Assembly: GCF_000276605.1 (NCBI RefSeq)
Contig: NZ_AKJX01000098.1
Location: forward strand, 1-63,414
Source of the DNA: Acidovorax sp. CF316
GTDB lineage: Bacteria > Pseudomonadota > Gammaproteobacteria > Burkholderiales > Burkholderiaceae_C
Length of the DNA: 63,414 nucleotides
Direction of reading: 5' to 3'
This document shows, piece by piece, positions 24,860-34,843 of the stretch. The translations under genes were made by a program, and so were the position numbers. Numbering within the stretch: position 1 is the stretch's first letter; each line of letters begins with the position of its first letter. Below the pieces are notes generated by a model. The model made no database searches and was not told the DNA's origin. It worked only from the letters and a program-made list of their open reading frames with translations.

Positions 24860-26386
24860 TTGAAGTACGCCCTCCACTCCTCCTCGCCGTCTTCCCCGCC
24901 AAAGGGCGCCGCGAGCACCGGCATTGCCGGGCTCGACGACGTGCTGGGTGGCGGCCTTCCCCCGCGACATCTGTATCTCGTCGAAGGCAGCCCGGGCACC
25001 GGCAAGACCACCCTGGCACTGCAGTTCCTGATCGAAGGGCGCGACAAGGGCGAGCGGGGTCTTTACGTCACCCTGTCAGAGACTTCGGAAGAACTTGCGC
25101 AGGTGGCCCAGTCGCATGGCTGGTCACTCGATGGCATCCGGATCTTTGACCTGGTCAGCGACGAAGGCCTGAGTGAAGAGGCGGAGCAGACCATCCTGCA
25201 CCCTTCCGAGTTCGAGCTGGGCGAGACCACCCGCGAGGTGATGCGCCTGGTCGGCGAACTCAAGCCGCAACGCGTGGCGTTCGACAGCCTGTCCGAGCTG
25301 CGCCTGCTGGCCCAGAGCCCCCTGCGCTACCGGCGCCAGATACTCGCCCTGAAGCGCTTCTTCGCGCAGGTGGGCTGCACCGTGCTCATGCTCGACGACA
25401 AAACCTCCGGCGAGGGCGACCAGCAGTTGCACAGCATCGCCCACGGCGTGGTGCACCTGAACCAGAACACCAACACCTACGGCCCCGACAAGCGCCAGCT
25501 GCGCGTGGTCAAGCTTCGCGGCGTCAAGTTCCGCAGCGGCGACCATGACTTCGACCTCGACCGTGGCGGCCTGGTGGTGTTTCCACGCCTGTCGGCGGGC
25601 GAGCATGGCGGCAAGTTCGACGAGACCCCCATCTCCACCGGCACGTCCGCGTTTGATGACATGCTGGGCGGCGGCCTGTCGCCCGGCAGCAATTTGCTGC
25701 TGGCCGGCCCGGCGGGGGTGGGCAAGACCACCACCGCCATCAGCTGCGCGGTGGCCGCCATGCGGCGCGGCGAAAAGGTGGCCTACTACCTTTTCGACGA
25801 GGGCTTCTCGTCGCTGCGCCAGCGCTCACGCGCCCTGGGGCTGGACATCGATCCGTTCATCGCCAATGGCCAATTGCTGATCCGCTCGTTCGACCCTGCA
25901 GAGGTCTCTCCTGGCCAGTTTGCCCACGCGGTGCGCGAAGCCGTTGAAAAAGAACAGGTGCGCCTGGTGGTGGTCGACAGCCTCAACTCCTACATGCAGG
26001 CCATGCCCGGCGGGCAGTACCTGCTGCTGCAGATGCACGAGCTGCTGTCGTACCTGAACTCGATGGGCGTTGTCACGCTGATCATCCTCTCGCTGCACGG
26101 CACCGTGGGGGAGATGCACGCCGATATAGACCTGAGCTACCTGAGCGATGCCATGGTGCAGTACCGTTTCTTCGAGGCGCGGGGTGAAGTGCTCAAGGCC
26201 CTGTCAGTCATCAAGAGCCGTACCGCGCAACACGAGTCCACCATCCGCGAGCTGCGCCTGGGCGCCAATGGGATCCAGATCGGCAAGCCCCTGACCGACT
26301 TCCACGGCATACTCCTTGGCGCAGCACAGTACACCGGCCGGCAGGCCCTGCTGGGAGACGCCGACAGCGCCTCCCAGCGCTCTTGA
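24860..26386 (+). CDS. KaiC-like dual RecA-fold ATPase
   Basis: A 508-residue protein from TTG 24860, chosen because AAGGA lies 7 nt upstream; a GTG at 24773 has no such support. Two KaiC/RecA-like domains occur in tandem. Domain 1 has Walker A GSPGTGKTT at residues 43-51 after GIAGLDDVLGGGLPPRHLYL; domain 2 has GPAGVGKTT near 283-291 after FDDMLGGGLSPGSNLLLAGP. Each has a Walker B-type strand (VAFDSLSEL, VVVDSLNSY). No KaiA or KaiB gene is present. Such orphan KaiC proteins often pair with sensor kinases; here a hybrid kinase starts 6 bp downstream. Confidence 0.9.
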   Translation: MKYALHSSSPSSPPKGAASTGIAGLDDVLGGGLPPRHLYLVEGSPGTGKTTLALQFLIEGRDKGERGLYVTLSETSEELAQVAQSHGWSLDGIRIFDLVSDEGLSEEAEQTILHPSEFELGETTREVMRLVGELKPQRVAFDSLSELRLLAQSPLRYRRQILALKRFFAQVGCTVLMLDDKTSGEGDQQLHSIAHGVVHLNQNTNTYGPDKRQLRVVKLRGVKFRSGDHDFDLDRGGLVVFPRLSAGEHGGKFDETPISTGTSAFDDMLGGGLSPGSNLLLAGPAGVGKTTTAISCAVAAMRRGEKVAYYLFDEGFSSLRQRSRALGLDIDPFIANGQLLIRSFDPAEVSPGQFAHAVREAVEKEQVRLVVVDSLNSYMQAMPGGQYLLLQMHELLSYLNSMGVVTLIILSLHGTVGEMHADIDLSYLSDAMVQYRFFEARGEVLKALSVIKSRTAQHESTIRELRLGANGIQIGKPLTDFHGILLGAAQYTGRQALLGDADSASQRS

Positions 26387-26392
26387 ACACGG

Positions 26393-28075
26393 ATGTCGCG
26401 CATGGATAGCCGGGTTCTCATATTGGCGCCGCATGGCCGTGATGCGAAGGTCATCGCATCGGTGGTGTGCGGCGATGGATTTGTCTGCGTCCAGTGCCCC
26501 GATGCCGCATCGCTGCTGGCAGAGCTTGCGGCAGGGGCCGATGCCGCCATCCTGACCGAAGAAGTGCTTGCCGGCGGCCTGGATGAATCGCTGCGGCAGT
26601 ACCTGGCAGGCCAGCCGGCCTGGTCGGACTTGCCCTTCGTGGTGCTGGCCACGCGCCAGGCCAGCCGCCGGTCGGTGCGCGCCACCGCCTCGCTGCAGGA
26701 GCTGGGCAACCTGGTCATCCTGGAGCGCCCCGTCAACCCCGAGACGCTGGTCAGCGCGGTGCGCTCCGCCCTGCGCGCGCGCAAGCGACAACACACCACA
26801 CGGCTGCACCTGCACGACCTGAACAATGCCAAACAGACGGTCGACCGCATGAACGCGGAGCTGGAGAGCCGCATCGCCACACGCACCAGCGACCTGGCCA
26901 GCGCCAACGACCGCCTCACGCGCGAGATTGCGGACCGCGAGCGCATCCAGTCCAAGGTGGTGCAGGGGCAGAAGCTCGAAGCCATCGGCCGGCTCACCGG
27001 CGGCATCGCGCACGACTTCAACAACCTGCTGCACGCGGTCAGCCTGAACCTGCAGTTCATCGCCCGGATTTCCACCGAACCGCGGGTGACCGACTACGCC
27101 CGCCGCGCCAAGGAATCGGTGGACCGCGGCGCCCGCCTGACGGCCCAGCTGCTGTCCTTTGCACGCGCGCAAAGCCTGATGCCGCGCCTGCACGACGTGA
27201 ATGCCATGGTGCTCAACCTGCGCGAGCTCATCGAGGTATCGGTGGGCTCCAAGGTGCAGGTGCAGCTCGACCTGAGTGAAGAGCCTGCATGGGTTCTGCT
27301 CGATGGCGCACAGTTCGAGATGGCCCTCTTGAACATGGCCGTCAACTCGCGCGACGCGATGCCCGATGGCGGCACATTGACCATCCACACCGCGCTGGCC
27401 GCAGCCCCGGGCAACGCAGGGGGTAGCCGCCAGGTGCACATCAGCGTGCAGGACACCGGGTGCGGAATACCCGAGGCATTGCAGGCCAAGGTGTTCGACC
27501 CGTTCTTCACCACCAAGGCAGAGGGAGAAGGCACGGGGCTGGGGCTCAGCCAGGTCTATGGCTTCGCCAACCAGTCCGGTGGCGGCGTGGAGATTCAAAG
27601 CACCGAAGGAGAAGGCACTACCGTCACCCTGCGTTTCGCGCAGGCAACGCCGATCCGCGAACACGATGCGGCCTCCCCCACCGCTGCGCAAGCCCCTGCT
27701 CCATCCGAGGCGCGAACCGAGGTGCTGGTGGTGGAAGACGACGACGCCGTGCGCCAGGGCATCGTCGAAGGCCTGCGCCTTTTGAACTACAGGGTGCGCG
27801 AAGCCTGCGACGGTGAGAGCGGCCTGCGCGAACTGCACCGCCGCGTGCCGGACCTGCTGATGGCCGACTACCTCATGCCCGGAATGAACGGCGCCGAATT
27901 CATCTCCACCGCCCGCAAGATGCACCCCGGCATCCCCGTGCTGATGGCCACGGGCTATGCCGACATGGCCGAGGTGGAAAAGCTCGTGGGCCCGCAGTCG
28001 GTGCTCAAGAAGCCCTTCGACCTGGAAACGCTGCACACCGCCGTGGGCAACGAGCTGGCGCGCGCACGGGGTTGA
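26393..28075 (+). CDS. Hybrid histidine kinase with N-terminal pseudo-receiver
   Basis: A 560-residue cytosolic protein. Residues 1-130 resemble a receiver fold but lack the phospho-acceptor Asp (AAILTEE at that strand). A coiled coil (about 140-195) leads to HisKA with GRLTGGIAHDFNNLL (His near 207), then HATPase motifs NMAVNSRDAM, DTGCGIP, FFTTKAEGEGTGLGLS. A canonical receiver is at 440-560 with VVEDDDAVRQG, phospho-Asp in LLMADYLMPGMNG and Lys in LKKPFD. It is 6 bp after the KaiC-like gene and surely co-transcribed; the pseudo-receiver is the likely contact with KaiC. Confidence 0.92.
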   Translation: MSRMDSRVLILAPHGRDAKVIASVVCGDGFVCVQCPDAASLLAELAAGADAAILTEEVLAGGLDESLRQYLAGQPAWSDLPFVVLATRQASRRSVRATASLQELGNLVILERPVNPETLVSAVRSALRARKRQHTTRLHLHDLNNAKQTVDRMNAELESRIATRTSDLASANDRLTREIADRERIQSKVVQGQKLEAIGRLTGGIAHDFNNLLHAVSLNLQFIARISTEPRVTDYARRAKESVDRGARLTAQLLSFARAQSLMPRLHDVNAMVLNLRELIEVSVGSKVQVQLDLSEEPAWVLLDGAQFEMALLNMAVNSRDAMPDGGTLTIHTALAAAPGNAGGSRQVHISVQDTGCGIPEALQAKVFDPFFTTKAEGEGTGLGLSQVYGFANQSGGGVEIQSTEGEGTTVTLRFAQATPIREHDAASPTAAQAPAPSEARTEVLVVEDDDAVRQGIVEGLRLLNYRVREACDGESGLRELHRRVPDLLMADYLMPGMNGAEFISTARKMHPGIPVLMATGYADMAEVEKLVGPQSVLKKPFDLETLHTAVGNELARARG

Positions 28076-28257
28076 GCGGCCGCCCGCGACAGCGGCCAGC
28101 GCCATGGCTGGCGCCAATGCCCACCAGCCCATTGGCAGCAGGCACCGCGGCAACCCCGCTGGCAGGCACGAAGCACGGCAGGTGACGGGCGTCACGTCCT
28201 GCCACCTTTGTGGGATTCCTCTGCACGCCCTGCCTCGACATACTTCGAATTTTTGCC

Positions 28258-29115
28258 ATGACCAACATCATCACCACGCCCTTGACCTCTTCGCCCGCAG
28301 CGCCGCTGCACCGCCGCTGCGCACCCCTCGCCTGGCTGGTCCTGGCGGCATCGCTGGCGGCCTGCGGGGGTGGTGGCGGTGACACAACGCCCGCCCCCGG
28401 GCCTGGCCCCACCCCTACCGAACGCTTCATCATCGGCGGCACGGTGACCGGCCTGGCACCCGCCTCGGGCACCAGCGGCAGCAGCCGGCTGGTGCTGCAG
28501 AACAACGAGGGCGACGACCTGCTGCCCACGGCCAATGGCCGCTTCGTGTTTGCCACGCCGCTCGCGGCGGGCAGCGCCTATGCGGTGCGGGTGAAGTCGC
28601 AGCCCAACGGCCAGACCTGCACCGTGGCCCAGGGCAGCGGTGCCATGCCGGGTGCCGCCGTGGACTCGGTGCAGGTGAGCTGCGCCGCAGCGGTCTGGGG
28701 CCTGCCCGAGGGCACCTGGGTGCGCGAAGCCTGCAACAGCCCCTCCCCCGGCCAGGGAACCCGCAACATGTTTCGCCTGACACGCCAGGACGAGACCCGC
28801 GTCACCGTCAACCAGGCCACCATGGCGTACGCCAACGCCCAGTGCAGCGGCGCCGGCACCGTGCAGTCCGAAAAGGAATACGCCCGCTTCGAAGTGGACC
28901 GCAAGGAAACCCGGGGCGGCATCACCGCCTTCTGGGGCAACTGGACCTACAGCGTGGACCCCACCCGCCCCACGCGTGCCGTTCTTGCACGCTCGGGCCC
29001 CTACCTGTGCTGGGCCGCTGATCACTTCTGGGCGCAGTTCTCCACCATGGACGATGTGGAGCGCCTCGTGGGCAACACTACCCAGCAAGGCCTGTGCTAC
29101 GTGTTGCCGGAGTGA
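28258..29115 (+). CDS. Lipoprotein, unknown function
   Basis: A 285-residue protein from ATG 28258. The leader ends in a lipobox (LAASLAAC) followed by a GGGGGD and a Pro-rich linker (TTPAPGPGPTPTE), common in Comamonadaceae lipoproteins. A small beta-rich domain follows (FIIGGTVTGLAPASGTSGSS, RLVLQNNEGDDLLPTANGRF), like repeats seen in surface lipoproteins, then a cysteine-containing C-terminal domain with GTWVREACNSPSPGQGTRNM. No function can be given. The next gene overlaps its stop. Confidence 0.75.
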   Translation: MTNIITTPLTSSPAAPLHRRCAPLAWLVLAASLAACGGGGGDTTPAPGPGPTPTERFIIGGTVTGLAPASGTSGSSRLVLQNNEGDDLLPTANGRFVFATPLAAGSAYAVRVKSQPNGQTCTVAQGSGAMPGAAVDSVQVSCAAAVWGLPEGTWVREACNSPSPGQGTRNMFRLTRQDETRVTVNQATMAYANAQCSGAGTVQSEKEYARFEVDRKETRGGITAFWGNWTYSVDPTRPTRAVLARSGPYLCWAADHFWAQFSTMDDVERLVGNTTQQGLCYVLPE

Positions 29116-29405
29116 CCACCAGGTCTGTCCCCTTGAACCACGCAGCCATTGAACGGGCCATCCTGGCACTGCTCGATGGGCGCGCGCCGGGCAAGACCAT
29201 CTGCCCTTCCGAAGTGGCGCGGGCACTGGCCGGGGATGCCCCAGCGCAGTGGCGCCCCATGATGCCCGCCGTGCGCGCCGCCGCCGACCTCCTGGCGCGC
29301 GAAGGCCGCCTCCGGGTCCTGCAGCGCGGGCAGGCGGTGGCCTCGGCGGTGCAGGCGGTGGGGCCGATCCGGCTGGCCAGGCCCGCCCCGCCAGGCCCCG
29401 GGTGA
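29112..29405 (+). CDS. DUF3253 family protein
   Basis: About 97 residues from GTG 29112, overlapping the lipoprotein stop as GTGA; GTG 29094 is an alternative. It shows the DUF3253 pattern IERAILALLDGRAPGKTICP, SEVARALAGD, QWRPMMPAVRAAADLLAREG and a basic C-terminus, probably a winged-helix fold. Function is unknown. Confidence 0.8.
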   Translation: MTTRSVPLNHAAIERAILALLDGRAPGKTICPSEVARALAGDAPAQWRPMMPAVRAAADLLAREGRLRVLQRGQAVASAVQAVGPIRLARPAPPGPG

Positions 29406-29423
29406 ACTTGCCATGCGGATGGT

Positions 29424-29447
29424 GCTATGCGGCCGCTGCCGCATAGC
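29424..29447. terminator. Hairpin between convergent genes
   Basis: GCTATGCGG (29424-29432) and CCGCATAGC (29439-29447) form a perfect 9-bp stem with a 6-base loop. It lies between the convergent DUF3253 and kinase genes and could stop both transcripts. There is no T run, so it is not a classical intrinsic terminator. The remaining part of the gap to 29729 shows nothing else of note. Confidence 0.5.
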
Positions 29448-29729
29448 CCTGCAGGCGGGGTCTTTGCGCTGGCACCGGGGCAGTAGCACGGCGGCAGTGT
29501 TGCCCCACGACAGCACGTCGGCAATGCCGCCGTGCTCCTGACACCGGCCAGCTTCAAAAGCGAAGTGGTGACGGGATCGAAGGGAACAGGCCAGGCGCAG
29601 CAGCACCCCGAACTTCATCAGCCATGTTGGCCGATCTTCCGATCAATCCCTGTAGCCGCGCAGGCTGCATTCGTGTCAGGAACGAGGCCACGGCCGATGA
29701 CGTGGCCACCAAGGCGCGGCCTGGTGCGG

Positions 29730-31871
29730 CTAGGTTGCAGACTTGCCGATGGCGGCATGCAGCATCTGTGGCGTGCAGGGCTTGGGCAGCACGTCAAAGC
29801 CCAGTTGCGAGATGCGGGCCAATTGCTCGGCATACCCCGTCATCAGCAGAACCCGCTGCGCAGGCCATTTCTCGCGGATGTGCCTTGCCAGGCCCTCTCC
29901 GTTGAGCTCACCTGGCATCATCACGTCAGACAGCACCAGGTCGGGCCGCTGGCCTTCATCCAGCAGGTAGATGGCTTTGTCGGCGCGGTCCACCCGAGTG
30001 ACGCTGCATCCCAGCGACTGCAGCAGGGGAACCAGCGACTCGGCCACCTCGTCGTTGTCCTCCACCAGCAGCAGGCTCATGCCCAGGGGTGTGAACGATG
30101 TGTCGGAGGCGGGCTCATCCCTGGGTGCCCTGGGGGCCGTGCTGGGCAGGTACAGGCTGACCTTCGTACCCTTGCCCACTTCGCTGGCGATTTCCGCGTA
30201 ACCACCTACGCCCTGGCAAAAGCCATACACCTGGCTGAGGCCCAGGCCCGTGCCTTCGCCCACGGGCTTGGTGGTGAAGAACGGCTCGAAGACCTTGTCC
30301 AGATCGTCCTGCGCAATCCCGCTGCCGGTGTCGGACACTTCGATCACGACCATCTCGATTTCCTGCCCCGTTGTCGCCACCCGCCGGGGCCCGGCATTGC
30401 GCACCTGGATCGACAACGCGCCCCCCGTGGGCATCGCGTCGCGCGCATTGATGCTCAGGTTGAGCAGCGCCAATTCCAGCTCGCTCAGGTCCAGGAACAC
30501 CGGCGCGGTCGAGGGGTCTACCTGCACCTCCAGGCGCACACGGCTGCCCAGCACCGGAACGATGAGGTCCTGGATGGCCGGGAGCTTGTGCTGCAGCTGC
30601 ACGTACTCCGCGACCAGGGGCTGGCGCCGCGAGAAGGCCAGCAGCTGGCGGGTGAGATTGGTGGCCGACTTGACGGCGCGCGCGATGGAGTCAATCTGCC
30701 GCATGCCCGCCTGCGGCACCGTGCGCTTGAGCAGGTGCAGGTTGTTGCTGATCACCATCAGGGCGTTGTTGAAGTCGTGCGCCACACCCCCGGTCAGTCG
30801 GCCCAGTGCCTCGAGCTTCTGCGCCTGGCGCAGCGCCTCTTCGGCACGCTGGCGGCTTTCGGTTTCCTTCTCCAGCTCTTGCAGCGTGTCGTGCGCAGCG
30901 CGAGCGCTATGCAGCGCCGTCCTTGCCGTGATGACCAGGGCAGCCACCGGCAGCGCCCCCATGGCGAACAGCAGCGCGAGCTGCTGAAACAGCTCGTGCA
31001 GCGGCACGTTCAGCCGCATCGCCGTGGACACGTACAAGGGATAGTCACCGACCTTGCGGTAGGCAATCACCCGCTCCTTCTGGTCTATCGGCGAGAAACC
31101 CTGCAGGCGCCCCGAGTCCTCGCCGGCGCGCAGCCGCTGCATCACGGGCGCGTTGGGCTGCAACCTGTCGGGGGTGTTGGCGTTGTGGGGCCACCGGGTG
31201 TAAACCTCTCCGTCGCCACGGAAAAGACTCACCGCCAGATTGGGCTCATCCGCCACCAGGTCCCCGTAGAAATCGTAAAAGTAGGACGTGAGCAAGGCCA
31301 CGTTGATGACCCCGCCAAATTTGCCGGCGTCATCCTCGAAGGCGACACTGACATTCAAGACACGCTCGTTGGAAGTCCGGGTCACGAGCGGCTTGGACAG
31401 ATGCGCGCCCGGGCGGCCCTGCAGGTGGTGCTGAAAATACTCACCATCGGACAGATCAACCCCCGGAAACGGGAACAGGCGGCTGCTGGCAATGGGACGA
31501 CCCTGCGCATCCAGGACAAGGATGGACTGGATCTGCGGCTGGTCCACGGTGCGCTTGCGCAGCTCTTCGTGCAGAAATGCCTCGATGCTGTGCAGCGCCT
31601 GCGGATTCTTGCCGTTCACCAGGGAGTAGGCCTTTTCCATGACCGCCTCGGACGTGGCCATGACCTTGGAGGCATGCTCATGCGCAACACGAAGGGAACG
31701 GGACACACGGGCATCGGTTTCGTCCGTGGCCCGCAGAAACCCGACGACCCCGAAGATGGCGTAGATCACCAAGGGAACCACGACGCTCAGCAGCGCCATC
31801 AGGCGCAGCCAACGCACCGACTCTGCTGCCTCTCTGGAGCCCCTGCCCCCGGCTCTTTTTCTTGTCAACAT
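29730..31871 (-). CDS. Hybrid histidine kinase with periplasmic double-Cache-type sensor
   Basis: A 713-residue protein from ATG 31871, which has AGGA 6 nt upstream; GTG/ATG at 31895 is less likely. TM1 is near residues 22-45 and TM2 near 290-315. Between them is a Cache-like sensor with SILVLDAQGRPIASS, DLSDGEYFQHHLQG and FGGVINVALLTSYFYDFYGD, typical of dCache_1 small-ligand sensors. HisKA has GRLTGGVAHDFNNAL (His near 366), followed by HATPase (SDTGSGIA, FFTTKPVGEGTGLGLS) and a receiver with Asp in LVLSDVMMPG (near 649). No separate output regulator is nearby. Confidence 0.93.
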   Translation of the reverse strand: MLTRKRAGGRGSREAAESVRWLRLMALLSVVVPLVIYAIFGVVGFLRATDETDARVSRSLRVAHEHASKVMATSEAVMEKAYSLVNGKNPQALHSIEAFLHEELRKRTVDQPQIQSILVLDAQGRPIASSRLFPFPGVDLSDGEYFQHHLQGRPGAHLSKPLVTRTSNERVLNVSVAFEDDAGKFGGVINVALLTSYFYDFYGDLVADEPNLAVSLFRGDGEVYTRWPHNANTPDRLQPNAPVMQRLRAGEDSGRLQGFSPIDQKERVIAYRKVGDYPLYVSTAMRLNVPLHELFQQLALLFAMGALPVAALVITARTALHSARAAHDTLQELEKETESRQRAEEALRQAQKLEALGRLTGGVAHDFNNALMVISNNLHLLKRTVPQAGMRQIDSIARAVKSATNLTRQLLAFSRRQPLVAEYVQLQHKLPAIQDLIVPVLGSRVRLEVQVDPSTAPVFLDLSELELALLNLSINARDAMPTGGALSIQVRNAGPRRVATTGQEIEMVVIEVSDTGSGIAQDDLDKVFEPFFTTKPVGEGTGLGLSQVYGFCQGVGGYAEIASEVGKGTKVSLYLPSTAPRAPRDEPASDTSFTPLGMSLLLVEDNDEVAESLVPLLQSLGCSVTRVDRADKAIYLLDEGQRPDLVLSDVMMPGELNGEGLARHIREKWPAQRVLLMTGYAEQLARISQLGFDVLPKPCTPQMLHAAIGKSAT

Positions 31872-32239
31872 GGCTTGTCCTAGCGAGCGAGTCAATGAAA
31901 TTCAACACCGATGGAGGCGCCTGGCTTAAGTGCCACACGGTACCCGCAAAAGGACGCGGCACAGCACGCCATCGCAAAACGCCAACGGAAACGGCCGGTT
32001 CGTACCGGACCCAACCAGGGCGAGCCCCTGGGCACTTGATGCGCTGTCTTGATCAAAGTGTCTGCGCCGTTGCAGACGCCCGCCACATTACGGGCCGTGG
32101 TCACTACTGAATGCGGTGCAACCAAGGGGTACCGACCGGGCCACCCGGTTGCCCTTCTCCTGCTTCGTGCTGAATTGCGACCAATCAGTATGAATGGTAA
32201 CTGCAAAGTCACGCAGCCGCTGCCTCTGCAGCGCAAGGC
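31872..32239. other. Intergenic region upstream of the Cache hybrid kinase
   Basis: About 370 bases without a gene between two minus-strand genes. A small hairpin GTCTGC-N6-GCAGAC lies at 32060-32077. The promoter of the kinase gene must lie here, but no convincing -35/-10 pair was found. Confidence 0.4.
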
Positions 32240-34843
32240 TCAGCTGCGGGACGGGCTTTGGGGGTTCTCGGCGCGGGACCACAGACTTTCGAGTTCGGCC
32301 ACCGTCTGCGGCTTGCCGTAGAGGTAACCCTGCAATTCGTTCACGCCCAGGCCCTGCAGCAGGTCGGCCTGCATGGGCGTCTCCACGCCCTCTGCCACCA
32401 CCCGCTTGTCCAGCGCCTTGGCCAGGGCCACGATGGCAGTGGCAATGGCCAGCGCGGGGCGGTCCACGCCAAAGGCAAACACGAAGCTCTTGTCGATCTT
32501 GAGCGTGTCGAACGGCAGGCGGTTCAGGTAGCGCATGGCCGAGTAGCCCACGCCGAAATCGTCCAGCGCAATCGCCACGCCCTGCGCACGCAGCGCCGCC
32601 AGGCGCGTGACGGCGGCGTCCACGTCCTGGATCAGCGCGCCTTCGGTGATCTCCAGCTCCAGCTCTCCGGGGCGGATGCCGAACTCCTGCACCAGCGCCT
32701 GCAGCGCCCCCGGAAAGCCCGGGTCGGCCAGTTGCACCGGCGACAGGTTCACCGACAGGTGGCGCACCGGCACCGCGGGATCGGCGCGCCACAGCGCAAA
32801 CTGCTGCAGCGCCTGGCGCAGCACCCACAGGCCCAGCTCGAGGATGAAGCCCGACTCCTCGGCCAGTGCGATGAAGACGTCGGGCGACACCAACCCGTGC
32901 TCGGGGTGGCGCCAGCGCAGCAGTGCCTCGACCGAGGCGATTTGGCGGTCGTGCGCGCCCACACGCGGCTGGTACACCACGAACATCTGCTGCGCGGCCA
33001 GCGCCTGGCGCAGGTCGTGCCTGAGCGCCAGCCGCTCGGCCTGCTGGGCGGCCAGCGCGGGCTCGAACTCCACCAGCACATTGCGGCCCGCGGCCTTGGC
33101 GGTGTACATGGCCAGGTCGGCGTGCTTGAGCAGCTCGTCCTGCGACCTGCCATGCTCGGGAAACAGCGCCACGCCCAGGCTGGCGGCCAGCGGCAGCACG
33201 CGCGGGGGCACGCTGTAGGGCACGCGCACGGCCTGCATCACGGCGTCGATGTCGGCCCGGAACATCCCCTGCGCATCTGCCGGCAGCACAAAGACGAATT
33301 CGTCCCCGCCCGGGCGGGCCATGGCCAGCGCACGCGTGCCGATGCAGTCGCGCAGGCGGCTGGCCACCTCGCGCAGCACACAGTCGCCCACATAGTGGCC
33401 ATAGGCGTCGTTGATTTCCTTGAAGCCATCGAGGTCCATGTAGACCACGGCAAACGGGGTGCCCAGTGCCTGCGCCAGCCGGTCAATGGCCTCCACCAGC
33501 CCGAAGCGGTTGAGCAGGCCCGTCAGGCTGTCGTGGGTGGCGCGCTCGCGCAGTTGCTGCTCGTGCTGCTCGGCATGCAGGGCCACGGCCAGCCGCTGGC
33601 GAAAGGCGCCCAGCTCGCGCTGCGCCCGCCCCTGCGCCGCCGGCAGTTGCTCCAGGCGCAGCCACACGCGCTGGGTGCCGGTCTGGGCCACGGGCAGGTC
33701 GTGCCAGGGCCCTGGTTCCCCGGCGGGGTCGGCAGGGACGGCGCCGGTCTCGCTTTGCTGCAGCGTGCCATCGCCTGCCAACGAAAGCAGGTGGGGCCTG
33801 GGCGCGCCCGCCAGCCACTGCACCACGTCCACCCTGCCTTGCGCCGGCGGGAGGTGCAGGTGCGCCAGCATCAGGCGCACCACCTCGGCCAACGGCTTCT
33901 GTTCGATGATCGCCTGGTCCATCTGCGCGAGCACGCGGAACAGCGCCAGGTCGCGCCCCACCTCTTCGGTCATGGCGTTGAAGGAATCCGCCAGATCGGT
34001 GAACTCGCTGCGCTGGCCGGCAATCTGCACCTGGCGCGTGAAGTCGCCGCGCAGCACGGCGCGCGTGCCCGAGGTGAGCGCATCCAGCGGCCGGGTCAGC
34101 CGGCGCAACACCACCGAACTGCTCGCCAGCGCCAACAAAAACGCGATGCCCGCCACATTGCCCACCAGGGCTGCCACGCCAATGGGCAGGTAGCGCCGCA
34201 CATCCGGCTGCAGCGTGGTGGTGAGGGTCCAGGCCGGTGCATCGAAGTACGGCGTGAAAAAGATCTCGCGCTGCGTTTGCACTGCGTGGGGGGTCTGCAC
34301 CTCCACCCCCTGGCAGAAAGGCGCGGCCAGCTGTGGCCCCGAAAAACAGAGTTTGTGGGTGCCCGACTGCGCGTTCTCCCACAGGTAGTCGGCAGTGAAG
34401 CGACCGCGCACCACGGCGCCTTCGAAAGGCACGATCAGATCCACCGTGGGTGCAGCCCCGGGCTGTGCGGCGCCGGCCACCCGCAGGGCGCTGCGCCCCC
34501 CGGGCGCCAGCGCGGCCTCTGCCGGGGACAGCCGGTCCACGCGGGCGAAGACGGCGCCCAGCCGCTGGTCCGGCACTGCGGGCCCGGTGCCCCCCTCGGC
34601 GGGCAGCCCATGCACGTGCAGCAGGCTCTCGGCGGCGCGCAGGCGGTCGATGAGGTTGATGCCCACCGCCTTGGCCAGCTCGCCGCTGAGCTGCGCGGCC
34701 GACTGCTGCACCACGTACTCGGTGAGCTGATAGGCCAGCAGCGACATGGCGCCCACCGGCACCGCCACCAGCACGAAGAAGGTGGCCAGCAACTGCCGCC
34801 CCACGCGGCTGTGCAGGATGGCTTGGGCCGCACTCAGGCGCAT
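32240..34843 (-). CDS. GGDEF-EAL membrane protein (cyclic di-GMP turnover)
   Basis: An 867-residue inner-membrane protein: TM1 at about 18-40, a periplasmic sensor region, TM2 near 220-245, HAMP (RRLTRPLDALTSGTRAVLRG), a GAF-like linker, then GGDEF with intact RPGGDEFVFVL near 510-516 and EAL with intact VEALLRWRHPEHG near 637. The EAL domain also has NLSP, EITE, DDFGVGYSAM and KIDKSF, so it could be an active phosphodiesterase; the GGDEF domain could be active or regulatory. Its ATG follows the pilin-like stop with no spacer, so the two are one transcription unit. Confidence 0.93.
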   Translation of the reverse strand: MRLSAAQAILHSRVGRQLLATFFVLVAVPVGAMSLLAYQLTEYVVQQSAAQLSGELAKAVGINLIDRLRAAESLLHVHGLPAEGGTGPAVPDQRLGAVFARVDRLSPAEAALAPGGRSALRVAGAAQPGAAPTVDLIVPFEGAVVRGRFTADYLWENAQSGTHKLCFSGPQLAAPFCQGVEVQTPHAVQTQREIFFTPYFDAPAWTLTTTLQPDVRRYLPIGVAALVGNVAGIAFLLALASSSVVLRRLTRPLDALTSGTRAVLRGDFTRQVQIAGQRSEFTDLADSFNAMTEEVGRDLALFRVLAQMDQAIIEQKPLAEVVRLMLAHLHLPPAQGRVDVVQWLAGAPRPHLLSLAGDGTLQQSETGAVPADPAGEPGPWHDLPVAQTGTQRVWLRLEQLPAAQGRAQRELGAFRQRLAVALHAEQHEQQLRERATHDSLTGLLNRFGLVEAIDRLAQALGTPFAVVYMDLDGFKEINDAYGHYVGDCVLREVASRLRDCIGTRALAMARPGGDEFVFVLPADAQGMFRADIDAVMQAVRVPYSVPPRVLPLAASLGVALFPEHGRSQDELLKHADLAMYTAKAAGRNVLVEFEPALAAQQAERLALRHDLRQALAAQQMFVVYQPRVGAHDRQIASVEALLRWRHPEHGLVSPDVFIALAEESGFILELGLWVLRQALQQFALWRADPAVPVRHLSVNLSPVQLADPGFPGALQALVQEFGIRPGELELEITEGALIQDVDAAVTRLAALRAQGVAIALDDFGVGYSAMRYLNRLPFDTLKIDKSFVFAFGVDRPALAIATAIVALAKALDKRVVAEGVETPMQADLLQGLGVNELQGYLYGKPQTVAELESLWSRAENPQSPSRS

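Noticed and set aside
29532..31883. A 783-codon plus-strand open frame over the Cache hybrid kinase
   Set aside because: It is a shadow of the kinase gene; composition is Gly/His/Gln-rich and no motif is present.
32036..32058. FNR-like TTGAT...ATCAA near the hybrid kinase
   Set aside because: The half-sites are 11 bases apart rather than 4, so it does not fit an FNR box.
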